Assembly: GCA_949286405.1 (NCBI GenBank)
Contig: CASECH010000091.1
Location: 1-19,512, forward strand
Direction of reading: 5' to 3'
Source of the DNA: an uncultured bacterium
GTDB taxonomy: Bacteria; Cyanobacteriota; Vampirovibrionia; Gastranaerophilales; Gastranaerophilaceae
DNA: 19,512 bases
Positions 6,614-14,072 of the stretch are shown piece by piece (the first letter of the stretch is position 1; every line of letters begins with the position of its first letter). Under the pieces are notes generated by a model. That model was not told the origin of the DNA, did not search any database, and saw only the letters and a program-made list of their open reading frames with translations. The position numbers and the translations under genes were made by a program.

Positions 6614-9130
6614 CTAATCTAAACTCTTACGTTCAACTTCTTCTTTTGTTGAAACTTCAATTATATCGCCTACTTCAATATCGTTCCATTTTGCAAAAGA
6701 AATACCACATTCAAAGCCTTGTGCAACTTCTTTTACATCATCCTTGAAACGTTTCAATTGGTCAATTGCCCCTCTGAATATTTCTTTTCCGTCACGATAA
6801 AGAACTGCATCCTTACTTCTTACAATCTTACCTTCAGTAACATAACAACCAGCAATTCTTGTTGTCTTACCAATAGTAAATACTTGACGAACTTCAGCTT
6901 TACCAAGTTCAACTTCCTTGAATTCAGGTTCTAATAAAGAAAGCATTGTCTTTTCAATATCTTCAAGAATTTGATAAATAATATCATACTTCTTAATTGT
7001 AACTCCTTCTTTTTCAGCAGCAGCTAAAGCATTACTATCTTCTTTAACAGTAAACCCTAGAATTAAAGCGTTAGATGCAGATGCAAGCATTACATCAGCT
7101 TCTGAAATATCACCTACACCAACATGAATAATTTTCGTTGTAATCAAACTTGATTCTAACTGAGCTATAGCTTGAGAAACCGCCTCTGCTGAACCGTGAG
7201 TATTTGCTTTGATGATTAAGTTCAATTGAGGAATATCATCATCACCAGCAACAGATTCTTTTCTAATATGTGCAGGAAGCATAGCATCTAAACGTTTGTT
7301 ACGTTCTTTCTCTTTACGTTTTTCAACTATAGATTTCATTTCTTTTTCGTTTTTAACAACTTCAAAATAGTCACCTGCTTGAGGAACTTCTGTCAAACCT
7401 AAAATTTCAACAGGAGTAGAAGGTTCAGCCTTTTGAATTCTTTCTCCAGAGTCAGAAAGTAAAGCTCTTACACGACCACATGCTGTGCCAACTACAATAC
7501 AATTACCAACACGTAAAGTACCGTTTTGAACTAATAAAGTTGCAACAGGCCCTTTACCTTTATCCAAGTTAGCTTCAATAACAACACCAGATGCTTCAGC
7601 TTTTGGATTTGCTTTCAAATCTTCCATATCAGCAACAAGAAGAATATACTCTAACAACTCATCAATACCTGTACCTTGCAAAGCTGAAACATTAACAGTA
7701 ATTGTATCACCACCCCAAGCTTCAGGGACAAGACCATGTTCAGTAAGCTGTTGTAGAATTCTATCAGGATTTGCACTTGGTTTATCAATTTTATTAACAG
7801 CAACGATAATTGGAACTTCTGCAGCCTTTGCATGGTTAATCGCTTCAATAGTTTGAGGCATTATACCATCATCAGCAGCAACTACAAGAATTGCAATATC
7901 TGTAGCCTTAGCACCACGAGCTCTCATTTCTGTAAAAGCCTCGTGACCAGGAGTATCTACAAATACAATCTTTTTATCTTTTGTATTATCTAAATATACA
8001 GTATAAGCACCGATTGACTGAGTAATACCACCTACTTCAGTAGCTACAATTTTGTGTTTAGAAGCTCTAATACTATCTAATAAAGTTGTCTTACCATGAT
8101 CTACGTGACCCATAATACTAACAACAGGAGCACGTTTTTTCAACAACTTCTTATCAACTTCACTTAAAGCTTTTTGTTTCTGTTCCTTTTCTAATTCTTC
8201 TTCCAAGAAAGCATCTAAATCTTCTTCAAGGACTTCAAGCTCGTACTCTGCACAAATTTTCTTGATAACATCCACATCAATTAACTGATTAACAGTAGCC
8301 ATTATACCTTGGAACATAAGGAATTTTACAATTTCTGCAGGAGTCTTTTGGATTTTCTCAGCCAATTCACTTATTGTCATAGGCTGATTTACAACAATTT
8401 GAGTTACTTCTTGCACTTCTTCTTCTTTATGAATACGTTTTTTATGTTTTTGTGCAGCTGCTTTTTCTAGTGAAATTCTTTCTTGTTCTTCTTTTTTAGA
8501 ATTAAAATCTTTATTTTTCTTTTTAGAATCAGCAGCAGAACGCTTTCTTGAAGGTCCTTTATTTTCATAAATATCTTGCGAAATTATATGACGCTGAATA
8601 GGCTTTTTATCACCAGAAGTGGAAGACTTTCTTGCGGGTCTTTCACCGTCTTTTTGACCTTGTACCTTTGCAGGGAAAGGTTTTCTTTCTCCTCTTGGAG
8701 GGAATTTTTTACCTTCAGAATCTTTTGCAGCAGGTTTTCTCTCTATTGTTTTCTTTTCAGAATCAGCAGTTTTTTGAGGAGCACGTCTTACAATTTCCAA
8801 TCTGCTTTGAGGTTTAACTATTTCAATCTGAGGCCTTTTAGGTTTTTCAATAACAACTTCTTTTTTTACTTCAACAACTGCTTCTTCTTTTTTAGGAGAC
8901 TCAACAACCGGCTGTTTAGCTTTTTTTACGACGAAAGCCTTTGGTTTTTTCACTTCTCTGACACCACCACTTTTGATAAAGTCTTTCAATTTCTTTACCT
9001 GATCCATTGTTATCGTACTAGAATGAATTTTCCCCGTAATCGAAATTTGTGCAAGCTTTTCTATAACTTCTTTGCTTGTCATTCCTAATTCTTTAGCTAT
9101 TTCATTTATTCTTATCGTTTCAAAACTCAT
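6614..9130 (-). CDS. infB: Translation initiation factor IF-2
   Basis: This 838-residue protein has an N-terminal IF2_N domain (about 1-55), a long Lys/Glu/Arg-rich low-complexity linker (about 60-245), a second IF2_N-like domain (about 250-300, MTISELAEKIQKTPAEIVKF), and then the GTPase domain. The latter shows G1 GHVDHGKTT (341-349), G2 GGIT (367-370), G3 DTPGH (392-396), G4 NKID (446-449) and G5 SAL (482-484), followed by domains II to IV. Family knowledge: IF-2 is a GTPase that recruits fMet-tRNA to the 30S subunit and promotes subunit joining. The ATG at 9130 has AAAGGAAAG 7 bases upstream and overlaps the end of ylxR by 11 bases. The length suits a bacterial IF-2 with a long N-terminal region. 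Confidence 0.98.
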   Translation of the reverse strand: MSFETIRINEIAKELGMTSKEVIEKLAQISITGKIHSSTITMDQVKKLKDFIKSGGVREVKKPKAFVVKKAKQPVVESPKKEEAVVEVKKEVVIEKPKRPQIEIVKPQSRLEIVRRAPQKTADSEKKTIERKPAAKDSEGKKFPPRGERKPFPAKVQGQKDGERPARKSSTSGDKKPIQRHIISQDIYENKGPSRKRSAADSKKKNKDFNSKKEEQERISLEKAAAQKHKKRIHKEEEVQEVTQIVVNQPMTISELAEKIQKTPAEIVKFLMFQGIMATVNQLIDVDVIKKICAEYELEVLEEDLDAFLEEELEKEQKQKALSEVDKKLLKKRAPVVSIMGHVDHGKTTLLDSIRASKHKIVATEVGGITQSIGAYTVYLDNTKDKKIVFVDTPGHEAFTEMRARGAKATDIAILVVAADDGIMPQTIEAINHAKAAEVPIIVAVNKIDKPSANPDRILQQLTEHGLVPEAWGGDTITVNVSALQGTGIDELLEYILLVADMEDLKANPKAEASGVVIEANLDKGKGPVATLLVQNGTLRVGNCIVVGTACGRVRALLSDSGERIQKAEPSTPVEILGLTEVPQAGDYFEVVKNEKEMKSIVEKRKEKERNKRLDAMLPAHIRKESVAGDDDIPQLNLIIKANTHGSAEAVSQAIAQLESSLITTKIIHVGVGDISEADVMLASASNALILGFTVKEDSNALAAAEKEGVTIKKYDIIYQILEDIEKTMLSLLEPEFKEVELGKAEVRQVFTIGKTTRIAGCYVTEGKIVRSKDAVLYRDGKEIFRGAIDQLKRFKDDVKEVAQGFECGISFAKWNDIEVGDIIEVSTKEEVERKSLD

Positions 9131-9365
9131 TTAGTAACTTTCCTTTCAATTCCTCAGAAATAGTAGTTCTTAATACCTTCTGAAGTTTATTTTTCTTAAA
9201 AGCAGCATCTACACAAGATTTATTATAACAAAGATATGCTGATCTGCCAAATATTTTTGAATTTGGATTAATAAAAACATCCCCGCTTATGTGTTCTTTG
9301 GTAATTTTAATTAAATTATCTCTATTTTTTAATTCACCACAACCTACACATTTACGTTCTGTCAC
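9120..9365 (-). CDS. ylxR: YlxR/RnpM-family (DUF448) RNA-binding protein
   Basis: This small basic 81-residue protein starts ERKCVGCGELKNRDNLIKI and has the family centre FGRSAYLCYNKSC (residues 39-51), with C6/C9 and C46/C51 as paired cysteines. The usual motif is GRGAYLC; here the second glycine is serine. Family knowledge: YlxR proteins lie between nusA and infB in many bacteria, and some (renamed RnpM) bind and modulate RNase P RNA. The start is GTG at 9365 with GAGGT 5 bases upstream, overlapping the prfA stop. The reading frame ends 11 bases inside infB, so the two are coupled. Here it follows prfA instead of nusA. Confidence 0.92.
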   Translation of the reverse strand: MTERKCVGCGELKNRDNLIKITKEHISGDVFINPNSKIFGRSAYLCYNKSCVDAAFKKNKLQKVLRTTISEELKGKLLNEF

Positions 9366-9372
9366 TTTAACC

Positions 9373-10455
9373 TCAATTCACTTCCGCTAATTTTTCAAGC
9401 TTTAACTTCTGGTCGTGTTCCATCAAAAGATTAATCAACTCATCCAAATCGCCATCAATAACTGTCCATACATTCAAGTTATGATTAATTCTATGATCAG
9501 TTAAACGTCCTTGAGGGAAATTGTAAGTCCTTATTCTTTCGCTACGATCACCGGTACCGACTTGAGACCTGCGAAGATCAGTAATTTCTTTCATCTGCTT
9601 TTGGACTTCCATATCGTATAATTTAGCTTTCAAAATCTGCAAAGCACGCTCTTTATTTTGTAACTGAGAACGTTCTTCTGTACAGAAAATCATTATCCCT
9701 GTTGGTTTATGGAATACACGAGCAGCTGTTTCTACCTTATTAACATTTTGACCACCGGCACCACCTGAACGTGCTGTTGTAATCTCAACATCATTCATAT
9801 TTAATTCCACTTCAACGTCATCAACTTCAGGCATAACAGCAACTGTTGCAGTTGAGGTATGAACTCGGCCTTGAGATTCAGTTGCAGGAACTCTTTGTAC
9901 TCGGTGAACACCTGATTCATATTTCAATTTCGAATAGATACTATCACCTTTCATCGAAATAATAATTTCAGACACGCCACCTGCTTCACATTCAGTTTTT
10001 GAAAGCACCTGAGTCTGCCACCCTTGCTTATCTGCATATCTCATATACATTCTGGCTAAATCGCCAGCAAATATATTTGCTTCATCTCCGCCTGCCCCAC
10101 CACGTATTTCAAGCATAATATCTTTATCATCCATTGGATCACGAGGTAAAAGAAGAACTTTCATTCTTTCTTCGTATTCAGGCAATTTTGCTTCGTTTTC
10201 TTCCATCTCAGCCTTCAAATATGACTTCATTTCCTCGTCACTTTCAGCCTTAATCAATTCTTTTGCTTCATCTATCGCATCAACAGCCTTTTTCCAAGCA
10301 TAATACAACTCAACAGTTTCTTCCATTGATTTTCTTTGTTTCGACAAATCTCTAAACCTGTTGTAATCTTGAATTACAGCCGGATCTGATAGTGTAATCC
10401 CTAATTCATTATATTTCTTCTCAATTTGAAGAATCTTATCTAACATATCTTTCAT
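9373..10455 (-). CDS. prfA: Peptide chain release factor 1
   Basis: This 360-residue protein has standard RF1 length. It carries the stop-codon recognition motif PAT (residues 190-192, the PxT form that marks RF1 rather than RF2) and the catalytic GGQ (234-236, in SGGAGGQNVNKVETA), plus EIRGGAGGDEA and GTGDRSERIRTYNFPQGR. Family knowledge: RF1 releases peptides at UAA and UAG, whereas TGA stops such as that of prfA itself need RF2. ATG 10455 has no convincing Shine-Dalgarno, and the promoter just upstream would start the transcript at this ATG, so initiation may be leaderless; a second in-frame ATG is at 10446. It is first gene of the eight-gene operon. prfA is more often linked to prmC or hemA, so this position is unusual. 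Confidence 0.97.
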   Translation of the reverse strand: MKDMLDKILQIEKKYNELGITLSDPAVIQDYNRFRDLSKQRKSMEETVELYYAWKKAVDAIDEAKELIKAESDEEMKSYLKAEMEENEAKLPEYEERMKVLLLPRDPMDDKDIMLEIRGGAGGDEANIFAGDLARMYMRYADKQGWQTQVLSKTECEAGGVSEIIISMKGDSIYSKLKYESGVHRVQRVPATESQGRVHTSTATVAVMPEVDDVEVELNMNDVEITTARSGGAGGQNVNKVETAARVFHKPTGIMIFCTEERSQLQNKERALQILKAKLYDMEVQKQMKEITDLRRSQVGTGDRSERIRTYNFPQGRLTDHRINHNLNVWTVIDGDLDELINLLMEHDQKLKLEKLAEVN

Positions 10456-10461
10456 ACCACG

Positions 10462-10489
10462 ATTATAACAAGAACAAAAAATTTTTCAA
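10462..10489 (-). promoter_or_regulatory. Strong promoter of the prfA-ylxR-infB operon
   Basis: On the minus strand TTGAAA (10489-10484), a 16-base spacer and TATAAT (10467-10462) form a near-consensus sigma-70-type promoter, with TG one base before the -10 (extended -10). Only six bases separate the -10 from the prfA ATG, so the expected start of transcription is the A of that ATG. Confidence 0.78.
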
Positions 10490-10540
10490 ATTATAGTTAT
10501 TTATACAAACTTTGAATGATTACACACTCAATTTTTCTTA

Positions 10541-10546
10541 TATAAT
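10541..10546 (+). promoter_or_regulatory. -10 element of the TerC-family gene
   Basis: There is a perfect TATAAT, 25 bases before the gene start and 12 bases before AAGGAG (10559-10564). No good -35 is seen at standard spacing; TTACAC at 10520-10525 is the nearest, with a 15-base spacer. The divergent prfA promoter lies about 50 bases away. Confidence 0.5.
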
Positions 10547-10571
10547 TGATTGGTATAGAAGGAGAATTAAA

Positions 10572-11651
10572 ATGCTTGAATATTTTTTAGGATCATATAT
10601 TATAACAATTTTTGGACTTTTAACAGCTTACTTTTGGGGTGAGCATGTACATATGGGAAGCGGATTGACTTGTGTCTTTATCGCAGTAGTACTTGGTGTT
10701 TTGGAAGTAAGTCTATCGTTTGACAATGCCGTAGTTAATGCGATGAAACTTGAAAAAATGTCCCACGTATGGCGTCATCGATTTTTAACTTGGGGTATTG
10801 CGATTGCAGTATTTGGGATGAGGTTTTTATTCCCACTGTTAGTTGTATCAATCTTTGCCAAGATAAGTATGGCAGAGGTAGCAAGAATTGCAGTTAGCGA
10901 TTCTGAACAATATGCTCATTACCTACATCAAACCCACGCTCCAATCGTTGCATTTGGTGGAATGTTTTTAATTATGCTTTTCTTAAATTACTTTTTCAAC
11001 CACGAAAAAGAAGTTCATTGGATTAAACCTATTGAAAATTGGCTTTCTCACCTTGATCATTTAAAAGGTATTGAAGTTGTTATATCTTTATTAATGCTAC
11101 TTGCTACACAAAATTTTGTAAGTGCAGATTACAAATTACATGTAACACTGGCGGGTATCAGTGGTATTATTACATACTTGCTAATTGATGGATTCACGCA
11201 TTATTTAGAAAGACACGAACAAATGAGAGTGGCTCAATGTGCAACAAAATCAGTTGCATGCACTGGACTTGTAAGCTTCATATACTTAGAACTAATTGAT
11301 GCTTCTTTCTCACTAGATGGAGTATTAGGAGCTTTTGCTTTAAGCAAAGATATTATAATTATCACAATTGGTCTAGCTATTGGTGCTATGTTTGTAAGAT
11401 CTTTAACAATTATGCTTGTAGAAAAGAAAACTCTTGCTAAATTTTTATATTTAGAACACGGTGCACATTGGGCTATCGGAGCTTTAGCTTGTTTAATGCT
11501 CGTATCAACAGTCAAAGAAGTTCCTGAAGTTATTACTGGACTAATCGGATTAGCATTTATTATCGCTGCATTTATTTCATCTATCTTACATAACAAAAAA
11601 ATGGCAAGGTTAATTGCAGAAGAAAATACAAAGGATTCAACAAATGCTTAA
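10572..11651 (+). CDS. DUF475 / TerC-family integral membrane protein
   Basis: This 359-residue protein has many hydrophobic segments. It shows the DUF475/TerC hallmarks in both halves: LEVSLSFDNAVVNA (residues 44-57, acidic E45 and D51) and LELIDASFSLDGVLGAF (239-255, D243 and D249), as well as FLTWGIAIAVFGMRFLFPL and YLEHGAHWAIGALA. Family knowledge: TerC relatives are linked to tellurite resistance and to metal ion, especially manganese, export. The membrane acidic pairs suit cation handling, but the substrate here is not established. The frame is open back to 10512, but the ATG at 10572 is chosen because AAGGAG lies 7 bases before it and the -10 box lies inside the longer frame. The last 8 bases overlap the glycosyltransferase gene. 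Confidence 0.85.
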   Translation: MLEYFLGSYIITIFGLLTAYFWGEHVHMGSGLTCVFIAVVLGVLEVSLSFDNAVVNAMKLEKMSHVWRHRFLTWGIAIAVFGMRFLFPLLVVSIFAKISMAEVARIAVSDSEQYAHYLHQTHAPIVAFGGMFLIMLFLNYFFNHEKEVHWIKPIENWLSHLDHLKGIEVVISLLMLLATQNFVSADYKLHVTLAGISGIITYLLIDGFTHYLERHEQMRVAQCATKSVACTGLVSFIYLELIDASFSLDGVLGAFALSKDIIIITIGLAIGAMFVRSLTIMLVEKKTLAKFLYLEHGAHWAIGALACLMLVSTVKEVPEVITGLIGLAFIIAAFISSILHNKKMARLIAEENTKDSTNA

Positions 11652-12606
11652 TCTACCTCTTGTCAGTTTTGTAGTAACTTCATACAATTATGAAAAATAT
11701 ATACTTAAGACACTTGAGAGTATAAAAAATCAAACTTATCAAAACATAGAAATAATTGTAGTTGATGACTACTCACAAGATAATTCCGTAAATTTAATAC
11801 AGGAATTTATTCACAAAAATCCTGAAATCAATATAAAATTAATCGAGCATAAGAATAATTACGGACAATTTCACGCTTTCCAAACCGGTTTAAAAGAAGC
11901 TCAAGGAGAATTTGTAAGCTTTATTGATTCAGATGACGTAATAACAAAAGACTACACCAAAGCTCATATCAGTGTACATATGAAAACTTCTGTTGCATTT
12001 ACCTCCGCACAAATTATAGAAATCGGAGAGAATGACGAAATTCATACGCTATACTCAATATCCTCACCGCACAAAAAAACATTATCCGACTTATCCAATA
12101 CTGACACTAACTTATCATTAGAAAAATTACTCCATACTGATACTGAAAATGTTGAATATCGGATATTAAGCACAAAAACAGCACCATATGGTGGCTGGTG
12201 GTGGTCTCCGTCAAGCTCTGCAATGTTTAGAAAAACTTCAATAGAAATAATTCTATCTTACCCAACTCCGAATGATTGGAAAATATGTCCTGATAAATTC
12301 TTATTTAACATTGCAAACCTTATTGGAGGTTCTGCAATTATATACGCACCACTTGTCGGATACAGAAGACATAGCAACAATGCCGGTCAATCAAATTACG
12401 TATTGGGAAACAAAAGATATAATAACGATTTCACAACAAGTCTAAATATTCAAAATAATTTAAAAATAAGACCGCTTACACTGAAATTCATAAAAAATAA
12501 AAAAGCAGAGTTTTATAAACTATTTGGCAAAAAAAATACCGTCAAATTATACTTAACGGTACTTTTTTCCTACTTATACATCATTAGACAAGTATTAAAA
12601 TTCTAA
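11644..12606 (+). CDS. Family 2 glycosyltransferase (GT-A fold)
   Basis: This 320-residue protein starts LPLVSFVVTSYNYEKYILKT, then has IEIIVVDDYSQDNS (residues 35-48, nucleotide-sugar aspartates 41-42) and FVSFIDSDDV (90-99, metal-binding DSD at 95-97): the standard GT2 N-terminal half. The acceptor half is not recognisable; a hydrophobic C-terminus (about 300-318) may touch the membrane. The sugar and acceptor are unknown. I choose ATG 11644, inside the end of the TerC-family gene, because AAGGA (11631-11635) lies 8 bases upstream; an upstream in-frame start at 11614 would add ten residues before the fold begins. The overlap (ATGCTTAA) implies translational coupling. The stop overlaps that of convergent ahcY by four bases, and a terminator-like hairpin lies about 40 bases before the end of this gene. 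Confidence 0.88.
   Translation: MLNLPLVSFVVTSYNYEKYILKTLESIKNQTYQNIEIIVVDDYSQDNSVNLIQEFIHKNPEINIKLIEHKNNYGQFHAFQTGLKEAQGEFVSFIDSDDVITKDYTKAHISVHMKTSVAFTSAQIIEIGENDEIHTLYSISSPHKKTLSDLSNTDTNLSLEKLLHTDTENVEYRILSTKTAPYGGWWWSPSSSAMFRKTSIEIILSYPTPNDWKICPDKFLFNIANLIGGSAIIYAPLVGYRRHSNNAGQSNYVLGNKRYNNDFTTSLNIQNNLKIRPLTLKFIKNKKAEFYKLFGKKNTVKLYLTVLFSYLYIIRQVLKF
12529..12568 (-). terminator. Terminator-like hairpin for ahcY, inside the 3' end of the glycosyltransferase gene
   Basis: TACCGT (12537-12542) pairs with ACGGTA (12556-12561), with inner AA/TT pairs. On the minus strand it is followed by eight T (12536-12529), a typical intrinsic terminator about 40 bases after the ahcY stop. Read on the plus strand it is followed by C and six T, so it may also act on the glycosyltransferase transcript before its stop codon. 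Confidence 0.6.
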
Positions 12607-13871
12607 TCAATTTTCCAACTATTCAAATATTCTTCTTGTTCTGGAGTTAGAGTATCAATTTCAATACCCATTGATTGAAGTTTCAATTCTGCAATCTTAA
12701 CATCAACTTCATGAGGTAATGTGTAAAGTTTATTTTCCAATTTACCTTTATTTTTAACCAAGAACTCAATACCTAATGCTTGGTTTGCAAAACTCATATC
12801 CATTACAGAAGCAGGATGTCCTTCTGCTGCAACAAGATTTACGAGTCTGCCTTCTGCCAGAACATATACAGACTTTCCATTATTCAATTTATATTCTTGT
12901 AAAGAAGGTCTGATTTGCTTAATTTCTTGAGCATATTCTTTTAACCCGGCAACATTAATTTCCCAGTCAAAATGACCTGCATTTGCAACGAAAGCACCAT
13001 CCTTCATTTCTAATAAGTGCTTAACATCAACAACATGTTTATCACCGGTTACAGCGATAAAAATATCACCCTCTTTAGCGGCTTTAGCAATAGGCATAAC
13101 CCTATACCCTTCCATAGCAGCTTCTAAAGCCTTTAGAGGATCTACTTCACAGACAATAACGTTTGCACCTAAAGCTTTCGCTCTTAAAGCACAACCTCTG
13201 CCGCACCATCCATAACCTGATATAACTACCGTCTTGCCTGCAATTAAAATATTAGCAGCTCTTATCACACCATCCATAGAACTTTGGCCGGTACCATATC
13301 TGTTATCATACAACTGTTTTGTCAAACTTGTATTTACACCGACTGCCGGAAATTTTAAAGCTCCTTGAGCTTCAAGTGCTTTCAATCTGATAATACCGGT
13401 AGTAGTTTCTTCTGTTGAACCTATAATTTTTGACGCTAATTCAGGTCTTTCAGCATGAATCATCGATACCATATCACAACCATCATCAATTATGATATCA
13501 GGATTATGATTTAAAGCTTCTTTGATATGATTTTTATACTGTTCCACAGTTTCACCTGCAATTGCAAAAGTTGGAATTCCATAATGTTTTACCAAAGCAG
13601 CGGCAACGTCATCTTGAGTAGAAAGAGGATTTGATGCAACCAAAACAGCATCAGCACCACCAGCTTTCATAACAACACATAAAGCAGCTGTTTCTTTTGT
13701 CACGTGCACACAAGCAGATAATTTTAATCCTTTAAACGGCTGCTCCTTTATAAATCTTTCCTGTATTTTTCTCAACACAGGCATATCTTTAAATGCCCAT
13801 TCTATTTGATTTTTCCCTTGATCAGCCAGAGTAATATCTTTAATATCAAATTTGATTTCGCTCGCTATCAT
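12603..13871 (-). CDS. ahcY: S-adenosylhomocysteine hydrolase (adenosylhomocysteinase)
   Basis: This 422-residue protein has the full set of SAHH motifs: HVTKETA (56-62), the ASNPLSTQDDVAAAL region, DDGCDM, GSTEETTTGI, TKQLYDNRYG with the catalytic K185 and D189, the NAD-binding GYGWCGRG (219-226) and GHFDWEI. Family knowledge: it reversibly splits S-adenosylhomocysteine to adenosine and homocysteine in the cytoplasm, relieving product inhibition of methyltransferases. YGTGQSS replaces the YGCRES of longer bacterial and eukaryotic forms, and the usual C-terminal KPDHYRY is absent (it ends LTPEQEEYLNSW). These features mark the shorter archaeal/Thermotoga-like type. ATG 13871 follows AGGAG by about 7 bases. 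It is a single-gene unit with its own promoter and terminator. Confidence 0.96.
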   Translation of the reverse strand: MIASEIKFDIKDITLADQGKNQIEWAFKDMPVLRKIQERFIKEQPFKGLKLSACVHVTKETAALCVVMKAGGADAVLVASNPLSTQDDVAAALVKHYGIPTFAIAGETVEQYKNHIKEALNHNPDIIIDDGCDMVSMIHAERPELASKIIGSTEETTTGIIRLKALEAQGALKFPAVGVNTSLTKQLYDNRYGTGQSSMDGVIRAANILIAGKTVVISGYGWCGRGCALRAKALGANVIVCEVDPLKALEAAMEGYRVMPIAKAAKEGDIFIAVTGDKHVVDVKHLLEMKDGAFVANAGHFDWEINVAGLKEYAQEIKQIRPSLQEYKLNNGKSVYVLAEGRLVNLVAAEGHPASVMDMSFANQALGIEFLVKNKGKLENKLYTLPHEVDVKIAELKLQSMGIEIDTLTPEQEEYLNSWKID

Positions 13872-13922
13872 CTAATTTCTCCTGTTTTTAACAAACTGCT
13901 ATCCATATTTTTACACTAAGAC

Positions 13923-13950
13923 ATTATAATTTGTAAATTGTAAATATCAA
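13923..13950 (-). promoter_or_regulatory. Promoter of ahcY
   Basis: On the minus strand TTGATA (13950-13945), a 16-base spacer and a perfect TATAAT (13928-13923) predict a start near 13916 and a 45-base leader. The spacer contains a tandem TTTACAA repeat. The leader is too short for a known SAH riboswitch. Confidence 0.72.
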
Positions 13951-13993
13951 GAAAAGCAAATTGTTTTGTAAACACTACTTAAATATTTGTAAA
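13931..13993 (+). repeat. Four copies of TTGTAAA in the ahcY / GH13 intergenic region
   Basis: Copies start at 13931, 13938, 13966 and 13987; the first two are in tandem and fall inside the ahcY promoter spacer. All start-to-start distances are multiples of 7 (7, 28, 21). Two more copies occur upstream of pyrH (1864-1870 and 1908-1914). This is a possible regulator binding site; no protein can be named. Confidence 0.4.
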
Positions 13994-14017
13994 AAATTGT
14001 TAATAAAAATACTAATT

Positions 14018-14050
14018 TTGACAAAAAATTCCATTCAGTTGAGTTATAAA
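14018..14050 (+). promoter_or_regulatory. Possible promoter of the GH13 gene
   Basis: A perfect TTGACA (14018-14023) is followed by TATAAA (14045-14050), but the 21-base spacer is longer than the usual 16-18. Either the promoter is weak or activator-dependent, or the -10 is another A+T-rich hexamer. Confidence 0.35.
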
Positions 14051-14059
14051 TTAAGTAGT

Positions 14060-14065
14060 AAGGAG
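14060..14065 (+). promoter_or_regulatory. Ribosome-binding site deciding the GH13 gene start
   Basis: AAGGAG ends 7 bases before GTG 14073. The upstream in-frame GTG at 14067 would be only one base from it, so 14073 is preferred. Confidence 0.75.
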
Positions 14066-14072
14066 TGTGCTT

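Noticed and set aside
8576..9088. 170-codon open frame on the plus strand, Phe/Arg/Ser-rich
   Set aside because: It lies wholly antisense to the Lys/Glu-rich linker of infB; the composition is simply the complement of that low-complexity region, with no ribosome-binding site.
10512..10571. Longer start for the TerC-family protein
   Set aside because: This stretch contains a perfect TATAAT and AAGGAG, so it is promoter and leader, and ATG 10572 fits the family N-terminus.
11234..11596. 120-codon minus-strand open frame inside the TerC-family gene
   Set aside because: Antisense to conserved TerC coding sequence and without a ribosome-binding site.
13872..13922. SAH riboswitch ahead of ahcY
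   Set aside because: The predicted leader is about 45 bases, A+T-rich, with no matching paired structure.
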